Source of the DNA: Oscillospiraceae bacterium
GTDB taxonomy: Bacteria; Bacillota; Clostridia; Oscillospirales; CAG-272
NCBI GenBank assembly: GCA_015064685.1
Contig: SVRT01000009.1
Span: 1-64,000 of the forward strand
Direction of reading: 5' to 3'
DNA: 64,000 nt
The notes below the pieces were generated by a model, which was not told where the DNA came from, made no database searches, and worked only from the letters and a program-made list of their open reading frames with translations. This document shows, piece by piece, positions 58,960 to 64,000 of the stretch; positions within the stretch are counted from its first letter, which is position 1; every line of letters starts with the position of its first letter. Both the position numbers and the translations under genes were made by a program.

Positions 58960-60381
58960 TTATTTAAGATCCAGCATTCCGTATATTTTAAAGATGTCCC
59001 CCGCACCCATCACGATGACGAGGTCTCCGTCGCGGGCGGTTTCCTTTAAGACGGCGGCGGTACTGTCGAGATCGCCGCCATAGGCTGCTTTTTCACCAAT
59101 CATTTTTGCAAGCTTCTCCGAGGTCATTCCGCTCTCGTTTGTCTCACGCGCGGCATAGATATCGGTGAGGATCACGCTGTCGGCACACTCGAATGCCTCG
59201 ACGAATTTATCGGCAAGTGCAGCGGTGCGGCTGAATGTATGGGGTTGGAATACGCAAATAAGCCTTTGATTACAAGCGGTTTTTGCTCCCTCAAGCGTTG
59301 CTCCGATCTCGGTCGGGTGGTGACCGTAATCATCGTAGATCTGCGCTCCCGAAAGAGTACCCTTATACTCCATTCTTCTCTTTGCGCCCTTAAAGCTCTT
59401 AAGTCCGAGAGCAATCTCCTCCGCGCTTATGCCACACGAATATGCAGCGGTAAATGCTGCGAGAGCATTATATACGTTGTGTCTGCCGAAGGACGGAAGC
59501 GTTATATGCGCGAGAGTCTCTCCGTTCATAACGACATCAAATTCCATAGGATATTTACAGCACTTGATATTCATCGCGGTCACGTCCGCGGGATTATCAA
59601 GTCCGAAGCTTATTTTTTTTGCGTTAACCTTGGATGCCGAGATCACAATATTTTCATCGTCCGCATTGTAAATGACAGTTCCCTCTTCGCCGACGAGAGA
59701 TGCGTATTTTGTAAAGGATTCGCGAATATGCTCTATGCTCTTGAAATAGTCCACGTGCTCCATTTCTGCATTGAGCAAGACGGCTACGGTCGGGTTAAAA
59801 TCGAGAAAGCTATCCATATATTCGCATGCCTCAAACACGAAATTGTCGTGTTCTCCGAGGTGATACGCGCCCTCCATAGAGACGTACTCCGCACCCGAAA
59901 TTATTGTGGGATCCGTAATACACGCATCATGCGCGGCGTCAAGGAAGATCTCCGCGCACATTGAGGTACACGTGCTCTTTCCATGCATTCCGGCGATTCC
60001 GACTCTGTTTTTGTACTCGGTCATTATGTATCCAAGGTAGTCCGCGCGTGATATGGTGGGTATTCCCCTTTTTATCGCGCTTGAATACTCCGGGTTATCG
60101 GGCGAAACTGCGACGGTATATACTACCGCTCCACAATCAGGAGCTAGGTTGTTCTCGGCATGACCGTAGAACATCTCTATTCCCGCCCTCTCGAGCTTCT
60201 CTGTAAGTGCCGAGCGTCCTCTGTCCGAGCCTCTCGTTTTATATCCCGCTCTGTGTGTCAGCAGAGCAAGTGATGACATCATTATTCCTCCCGCACCGAG
60301 AAAAAATATCTCTTTATTACGGCATGCAGTCATTATTTCCTTTATTCTATCTGCTCCATGGTGTGTGTTAGGTGTAGACAA
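58960..60381 (-). CDS. murC: UDP-N-acetylmuramate--L-alanine ligase
   Basis: MurC adds L-Ala to UDP-MurNAc, the first amino acid of the peptidoglycan stem. The 473 residues contain the Mur-ligase ATP loop IAGMHGKSTCTS, EACEYMDSFLDF, LNAEMEHVDYF, GRHNVYNALAAF, YDDYGHHPTEI and FQPHTFSRT. The N-terminal motif, usually GIGGxGMS, reads GAGGIMMSS, and GTHGKTTT reads GMHGKSTC, so this is a somewhat divergent MurC with the key Lys and His kept. The start is TTG with AAGGAG about 9 nt upstream. It is divergent from spoVG, a neighbourhood also seen in other clostridia as far as I recall. Confidence 0.9.
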   Translation of the reverse strand: MSTPNTHHGADRIKEIMTACRNKEIFFLGAGGIMMSSLALLTHRAGYKTRGSDRGRSALTEKLERAGIEMFYGHAENNLAPDCGAVVYTVAVSPDNPEYSSAIKRGIPTISRADYLGYIMTEYKNRVGIAGMHGKSTCTSMCAEIFLDAAHDACITDPTIISGAEYVSMEGAYHLGEHDNFVFEACEYMDSFLDFNPTVAVLLNAEMEHVDYFKSIEHIRESFTKYASLVGEEGTVIYNADDENIVISASKVNAKKISFGLDNPADVTAMNIKCCKYPMEFDVVMNGETLAHITLPSFGRHNVYNALAAFTAAYSCGISAEEIALGLKSFKGAKRRMEYKGTLSGAQIYDDYGHHPTEIGATLEGAKTACNQRLICVFQPHTFSRTAALADKFVEAFECADSVILTDIYAARETNESGMTSEKLAKMIGEKAAYGGDLDSTAAVLKETARDGDLVIVMGAGDIFKIYGMLDLK

Positions 60382-60609
60382 GGCTATATACTCCTTTTTA
60401 CAAATTACGACTTTACTATATGTATATTCACTTATATCGCGTTTTTTGACATAAAAAATGTTATTTTTTGCTGCCTCTTCACAAAAAAATCCAAATTCTT
60501 TTGATTAGTCATCACAAATGGAATGTATAATAAAAAAAGTAAAAAGCGAAGAAGCGGCTCGCTTTAGTTAATTCGGAAAGAAATACCCAAAATTCTACGG
60601 AGGAAAATC

Positions 60610-60903
60610 ATGCAGATCACGGATATCAAAGTAAGAAAGCTCTTTGAAGAGGGACCTATGAAGGCTATCGTTTCGGTAACCTTTGACGGTCAGCTCGCAG
60701 TCCATGACATCAAGGTTATTAACGCTAGAGACAAGTTTTTCATTGTTATGCCCAGCAGAAAAAACCCCGACGACACCTATCGTGACATCGTTCATCCCAT
60801 CAATGCTTCCTTCAGAAGCATGCTTGAGGAGGCGGTCGTTGCCGCTTACGAGGAGGCTCTCGCTAATGCAGAGGCCTTTGAGGAGGCTCCCGTCGAGCTT
60901 TAA
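60610..60903 (+). CDS. spoVG: Septation/sporulation regulator SpoVG
   Basis: SpoVG is a small RNA- and DNA-binding regulator that influences septum placement, sporulation and virulence traits in Firmicutes. The 97-residue protein matches throughout: MQITDIKVRKL, MKAIVSVTFDGQLAVHDIKVI, MPSRKNPDDTYRDIVHPI, and an acidic Ala/Glu-rich tail. The ATG has GGAGG 7 nt upstream. The 228-nt gap to murC holds a TATAAT at about 60528 with a poorly spaced TTGATT, and no clear SigH promoter, which is the class driving spoVG in Bacillus. Confidence 0.97.
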   Translation: MQITDIKVRKLFEEGPMKAIVSVTFDGQLAVHDIKVINARDKFFIVMPSRKNPDDTYRDIVHPINASFRSMLEEAVVAAYEEALANAEAFEEAPVEL

Positions 60904-60916
60904 TGCTTAATCAATC

Positions 60917-60945
60917 AGGGAATGAGCTTCGCTCGTTCCCTTTTT
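60917..60945 (+). terminator. Terminator of spoVG
   Basis: AGGGAATGAGC pairs (one G-U) with GCTCGTTCCCT around TTC and is followed by TTTT. Confidence 0.88.
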
Positions 60946-60948
60946 GTT

Positions 60949-61464
60949 TTATGCGAGCGAGCCGTGCGACAGAAGCACTCTGCCCTCACGGTCGAGAGTG
61001 ATGACTCCGAAATCGTACGGATACGAGCCTATACTTCCGGGATTCATAATATAGAGGGGCTTTTTTATCTTGAGTCCAAGCTCGTTATCATCTGTGAGCA
61101 TTCCCTCGCACTTTTCGTGGGTATGTCCGAAGAGGACGATGTCCGCATCACGGCTTACAGCTTCGGATAAAAGCGGAGTAAGCGTGATCTTGACCCCAAA
61201 TCGGTGTCCGTGAGTAATAAATATTCTCTTGCCGCCTATCTCGACCGTTTGCGTCTCCATAGCGTTATCCGATCCGAACATTCCGCCAAAATCGCAGTTA
61301 CCGCTGATACGGTACAGAGGAATATCCCCGATATCCGCATATTCAATATCTCTTTGTCCGTCGCCGAGAAAAATTACGGCGTCGGGCTTTTTTATCTGTA
61401 CCCTTACCGCTTCTTCAATTTTGTTCTGTCTTCCGTGTGAATCGGAAAGCACGAGTATCTCCAT
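60949..61464 (-). CDS. YfcE/MJ0936-family metallophosphoesterase
   Basis: The 171-residue protein is a calcineurin-like phosphoesterase of the small YfcE type. The metal-binding motifs are complete: LSDSHG, FLGDGQRD, ISGNCD, ITHGHRFG and LFGHTHEK, plus NPGS near the end. Such enzymes hydrolyse phosphodiesters such as cyclic nucleotides or model substrates, and the natural substrate is generally unknown. An AAAAGGAG site precedes the ATG, and it has its own promoter at 61502-61530. Confidence 0.9.
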   Translation of the reverse strand: MEILVLSDSHGRQNKIEEAVRVQIKKPDAVIFLGDGQRDIEYADIGDIPLYRISGNCDFGGMFGSDNAMETQTVEIGGKRIFITHGHRFGVKITLTPLLSEAVSRDADIVLFGHTHEKCEGMLTDDNELGLKIKKPLYIMNPGSIGSYPYDFGVITLDREGRVLLSHGSLA

Positions 61465-61501
61465 TCTAAGCTCCTTTTCGCCTGTGTAAGGCTCTTTTTT
61501 T

Positions 61502-61530
61502 ATTATAACATTTCCTCGGGCTTTTGTCTA
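61502..61530 (-). promoter_or_regulatory. SigA promoter of the metallophosphoesterase gene
   Basis: On the minus strand TAGACA (61525-61530) and TATAAT (61502-61507) are 17 bp apart, about 30 nt before the ATG. Confidence 0.8.
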
Positions 61531-61613
61531 CATTTTATCACACTTTTTTTTGTTTTTTCATAGGATAGTACTGAAGTCTCTTGCTGCAACCAGACAGCGG
61601 AAAGGAATGTTTT

Positions 61614-61841
61614 ATGACACTCGACAAAAATTCGATCAATATGCTTCTCTCTCTTGATGACACGCGACTCGCTATGGTGATAAGGCAGCTTGCACAAAGC
61701 TCGGGAATCCCCGCGGATTCGCTCAAGCTGGGACAGAGCGAGCTTGCGGGGATCCGTTCTGCACTCTCGATGGCAACAGACGGAGACATCTCCCGTGCGG
61801 CAGAGCTGATCAAGAGCTACAAATCGGGTAAAAAGGGGTAA
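61614..61841 (+). CDS. Small protein of unknown function, first of a three-gene unit
   Basis: I do not recognise this 75-residue protein. It is soluble, mostly helical by composition (SLDDTRLAMVIRQLAQSSG, ELAGIRSALSMA) and ends in a basic KSYKSGKKG tail. The start at 61614 has AAAGGA 8 nt upstream; a longer frame from 61581 lacks a site. It lies 4 nt before the next gene, so the two are probably cotranscribed and coupled. Confidence 0.7.
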   Translation: MTLDKNSINMLLSLDDTRLAMVIRQLAQSSGIPADSLKLGQSELAGIRSALSMATDGDISRAAELIKSYKSGKKG

Positions 61842-61845
61842 TCTC

Positions 61846-62322
61846 ATGTCTCAAAACGAGCTGAACACGGGCGAAAGGAACGAGAAAGCCCAGGATGAGA
61901 TGCTTGCGGCAATTCTCCAAAAGCTTGGTGCTGTAAATTCAAGTACCTCCCCGCCACCGCAAAATCCGACAGAAACAGTTCAAACATCAAGCAGCGCAGG
62001 CGGATCGACCGATATATTGTCCTCTCTTTTGTCAAACCCTGAGCTTATTGCAAAGCTACCGACCATTATTGCGAGTATAAAGCCGATCCTCGAATTGTTC
62101 GGAAAATCCGGCTTTTCCGCCGCCGAGAGCGCGCCCGTTGCCGCATTACCTGCAAAAAATGAGCCTTCTATCGCACAAACGGCAAAAGTTGAGCGAGGCG
62201 GATCCGATTCACGTACCGCCCTGCTTTGCGCTATGAAGCCGTATCTTGGTGCGGACAGGCAGAATGCCATCGATTACATCGTTAAGCTGGGGCGACTCGG
62301 CGAAATACTTAAAACGCTTTAA
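61846..62322 (+). CDS. Protein of unknown function, second of a three-gene unit
   Basis: The 158-residue protein has a helical N-terminus (EKAQDEMLAAILQKLG), a Ser/Pro/Thr-rich linker (about 30-52), and a hydrophobic middle with the phrase ILSSLLSNPELIAKLPTI. A second linker leads to a conserved-looking C-terminus (ALLCAMKPYLGADRQNAIDYIVKLGRLGEIL). I cannot name the family. The repeated SLLSNPE and MKPYLG patterns suggest short helical hairpins. The gene ends 12 nt before the third gene. Confidence 0.7.
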   Translation: MSQNELNTGERNEKAQDEMLAAILQKLGAVNSSTSPPPQNPTETVQTSSSAGGSTDILSSLLSNPELIAKLPTIIASIKPILELFGKSGFSAAESAPVAALPAKNEPSIAQTAKVERGGSDSRTALLCAMKPYLGADRQNAIDYIVKLGRLGEILKTL

Positions 62323-62334
62323 AAGGGGGATTAT

Positions 62335-62787
62335 ATGTACGTCAGACCTCCAAATAACGTTAAATCAGGAATGAAAATTCCCGAAAACTATTCCGGAAAT
62401 GCCTTTTCTCGCGGAGCGGGAATTGCTGATATGCCGCCTCCTGCAAGGATGCAGACTCCAAGACAAGACATACCTCATTCGGATATTTCCCCCGAGGAAT
62501 TACGTGAAAAAGCACACGCATATACAAGCGAGGAAATATCCGAACCCTCATCCTACGAAAAACAAAAAGAGATTGCCGATCCGGATGCCACAGTCGGGGC
62601 ATCTATCTTCTCCTCCCTCTTGCCGAGAGAAAATATTTCTTCGCATTTTCCCTTTGGGCACGGAATAGGAAGCGAGGAGATACTTATCCTTGCAGTTATG
62701 CTTATGGTCTTTCTATCCGGTGGAGAAAAGGGCGAGGTGGATAGCGAATTCTTGCTTTTACTTGGCCTTCTGCTCTTCGCAGGGTGA
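62335..62787 (+). CDS. Protein of unknown function with hydrophobic C-terminus, third of a three-gene unit
   Basis: The 150-residue protein has a polar, Pro- and Glu-rich first two thirds and a C-terminus with two short hydrophobic stretches (EEILILAVMLMVFLSGG and DSEFLLLLGLLLFAG) separated by a charged EKGEVD link. The phrase IFSSLLP echoes the SLLSNP of the preceding protein. The hydrophobic pair is short for standard membrane spans. No function can be assigned. An AAAAGGGGG ribosome site precedes the ATG, and a strong terminator ends the unit. Confidence 0.7.
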   Translation: MYVRPPNNVKSGMKIPENYSGNAFSRGAGIADMPPPARMQTPRQDIPHSDISPEELREKAHAYTSEEISEPSSYEKQKEIADPDATVGASIFSSLLPRENISSHFPFGHGIGSEEILILAVMLMVFLSGGEKGEVDSEFLLLLGLLLFAG

Positions 62788-62823
62788 AAAAAAGAACGTC
62801 TCTTACTGAGACGTTCTTTTTTT
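62787..62823 (+). terminator. Terminator of the three-gene unit
   Basis: AAAAAAGAACGTCTC pairs with GAGACGTTCTTTTTT around a 5-nt loop, a strong symmetric terminator. Confidence 0.92.
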
Positions 62824-62852
62824 CAAATTTTGATTTGTCGGTGATGCGGGGG

Positions 62853-63225
62853 AGCGGGGACGCGGGTCGCTTTTTGAAAAAAGCTCCGCAAAAACTTCCC
62901 TTATATTAGGTCCTTTTAGGGTGTCGTAGGATTTTTCGCCACCAAAGGTGGCTAAAAAAATCCCTCACTGACCTTTTCGTATTGATAAGGTTTAGAACCC
63001 AACCGATGAAAAGCCTTTAAACTTAAAGAAAAACTAAGTTAAAGAAAGCTTTGAAAACGATTATAAATTTACTCGCAACACGATAGCAGTGAGGCTATGC
63101 AGGTGCGACACGGTGTAGATAGATAAACCGTCTTAACTTGTATAAAATATACTTTGGGGTTTTGGGGGTGTGGGGGGCTTTTTTCCCTGGAAAAGTCCCC
63201 CACGCGCTTCCCCCGCGTCCCCGCT
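62853..63225. repeat. Non-coding element with GC-rich inverted ends
   Basis: AGCGGGGACGCGGG (62853-62866) and its exact reverse complement CCCGCGTCCCCGCT (63212-63225) bound 373 bp without a credible gene. Inside are an interrupted inverted repeat around 62932-62970 (GGATTTTTCGCCACC / GGTGGCTAAAAAAATCC), an AT-rich middle, and a G-rich run (GGGGTTTTGGGGGTGTGGGGGG) before a hairpin GGGGGGCTTTTTTCC-type end. It looks like a mobile or repeated intergenic element. Nothing else was found between 62824 and 63240. Confidence 0.65.
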
Positions 63226-63240
63226 AAACCGCAATTTGTA

Positions 63241-64000
63241 TTAAACGATGAGGTAGTGGACTCCCGAGAGGGTGTCGATTGAATCGGGGGCATTTGTTAC
63301 GGTCAATTTATTTGTTGCAACAAGGGCGGCGGTTGTTGTGCCATATCTCTTCGCCACACTCCAAAGATTATCGGTCTTTGTGGGATAACACACGACGTAT
63401 TCGCCGCATCGTTTGTCGCTTTCCTCTCCAAAGCTTACGTTATCAAGCATCTTGGCGCTCTGCTTCTGAGAGATAATGCATCTCATCATCACCTCTGCAT
63501 CGACTCCTATTCTCTCCCCGTCAAGTCTTGCACGCGCGCTGATTATCTCCGCAGTTGCATTTGCGTAAGAATTATCGCTCTCACAGTGTTTTGAGTCTAT
63601 CGCATATCTATAAGGCATTTCAATTTCTGAACTTGAATACTCGCCGTCCTTTTCCGTGAGGAGTGCAAATTTCGTTTTACCCGTAAATATCCACTTATCA
63701 CCGTCAAGAGTGGCAACACAGGGATATGCGTAGCCCGATATATCGATAATTTTGTGCTCAGGGGAAAGTCCCGCCTCCTCAAGTGTCATCGAATCGCTTT
63801 GCGTGAAATTGGAGTTGAATGCTCTACCACCGTCGAGATACGGAACCGTTCGGTAGTTACATTCGGTTTCGCGTGTTGTAGAATATGCATCCTTAACGTA
63901 TGTCACGGTCTCGTTCTTGCAAACAGACATTTCAAGCATAACGCCAACGTCGATGCCGATTCGTCCATCCTCAACGCTTACGTTCATTTCACATACGCTT
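63241..64000 (-). CDS. DUF3794 (SPOCS) and LysM domain protein, N-terminus outside the window
   Basis: At least 252 residues are visible and the frame remains open at the right edge, so the start is missing; the ATG at 63987 falls inside a domain. The visible part holds SPOCS/DUF3794 segments (SVEDGRIGIDVGVMLEMSV ... VKDAYSTTRETECNYRTVP and a second copy RARLDGERIGVDAEVMMRC) and a C-terminal LysM (VVCYPTKTDNLWSVAKRYGTTTAALVATNKL). This order is that of SipL-like spore proteins, which tether the coat basement layer in Clostridioides difficile. A role in spore coat assembly is likely but inferred from family. Confidence 0.85.
   Translation of the reverse strand, partial: SVCEMNVSVEDGRIGIDVGVMLEMSVCKNETVTYVKDAYSTTRETECNYRTVPYLDGGRAFNSNFTQSDSMTLEEAGLSPEHKIIDISGYAYPCVATLDGDKWIFTGKTKFALLTEKDGEYSSSEIEMPYRYAIDSKHCESDNSYANATAEIISARARLDGERIGVDAEVMMRCIISQKQSAKMLDNVSFGEESDKRCGEYVVCYPTKTDNLWSVAKRYGTTTAALVATNKLTVTNAPDSIDTLSGVHYLIV

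Noticed and set aside
60505-60535. Promoter of spoVG with TTGATT and TATAAT
   Set aside because: The boxes are 19 bp apart and no SigH-type boxes are clear, so it was not listed as a feature.

Overview
The window looks like chromosome from a spore-forming Clostridia bacterium (Firmicutes/Bacillota), probably an uncultured gut-type member of the Oscillospirales/Christensenellales kind. The evidence is the sporulation genes (3' half of sigK, spoVAD, spoVAE, spoVG, a DUF3794-LysM spore-coat-type protein), AddAB instead of RecBCD, RicT, the GlgC+GlgD pair, strong AGGAGG ribosome sites, TTG starts, encoded tRNA CCA ends, and many TTGACA-N17-TATAAT promoters. I cannot place it to genus by eye. No transposase, CRISPR array, prophage module or rRNA gene is visible.

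Layout. 0-2 kb: the 3' half of sigK begins exactly at an AATGA core (123-127) behind an unrelated reading frame, which suggests a skin-type element extending off the left edge; convergent spoVAD-spoVAE lack spoVAC. 2-9 kb: uridine phosphorylase and a Lys-rich small protein; on the minus strand an operon htrA lipoprotein - response regulator - sensor kinase, followed by rlmA and a GT2 glycosyltransferase. 8.4-16.2 kb: a QueG-like Fe-S protein, addB, addA. 16.2-30.5 kb (minus): an orphan solute-binding lipoprotein, enolase, a FolC-like protein without its P-loop, a GH13 enzyme, glgP, and an operon (degenerate glgB)-glgC-glgD-glgA from a consensus promoter. 30.7-37 kb: holB-ricT, a small ferredoxin, TrmN6-type and TtcA-type tRNA modification genes, a GH78-like enzyme. 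37-46 kb (minus): acyltransferase with zinc ribbon, PHP phosphoesterase, an eight-tRNA operon ending in 92-bp tandem repeats, cysteine desulfurase, a lipoprotein, a methionine gamma-lyase-family enzyme, murD. 46.5-48.5 kb: a lone divergent GyrB/ParE. 48.5-58.9 kb: a carbohydrate region with a tightly coupled four-gene minus-strand operon (BadF-type sugar kinase, NanE, uncharacterised TIM-barrel glycosidase, AAC(3)-family acetyltransferase), a 193-bp palindromic element, an AraC regulator, GH31, a sugar isomerase/epimerase and GH43. 59-64 kb: murC, spoVG, a metallophosphoesterase, a three-gene operon of unknown function, a GC-rich inverted-repeat element, and the edge-truncated DUF3794-LysM gene.

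How the genes fit together. The cell appears to store glycogen (GlgC/D/A synthesis, GlgP and GH13 breakdown) and to use plant or host glycans (GH31, GH43, GH78-like and the NanE operon feeding GlcNAc-6-phosphate). The most interesting items are the interrupted sigK, the NanE/kinase/glycosidase/acetyltransferase operon, and three homologues of well-known enzymes whose catalytic or signature residues are lost or altered (GlgB-like, FolC-like, GyrB-like). All calls come from reading the sequence; no database search was run.
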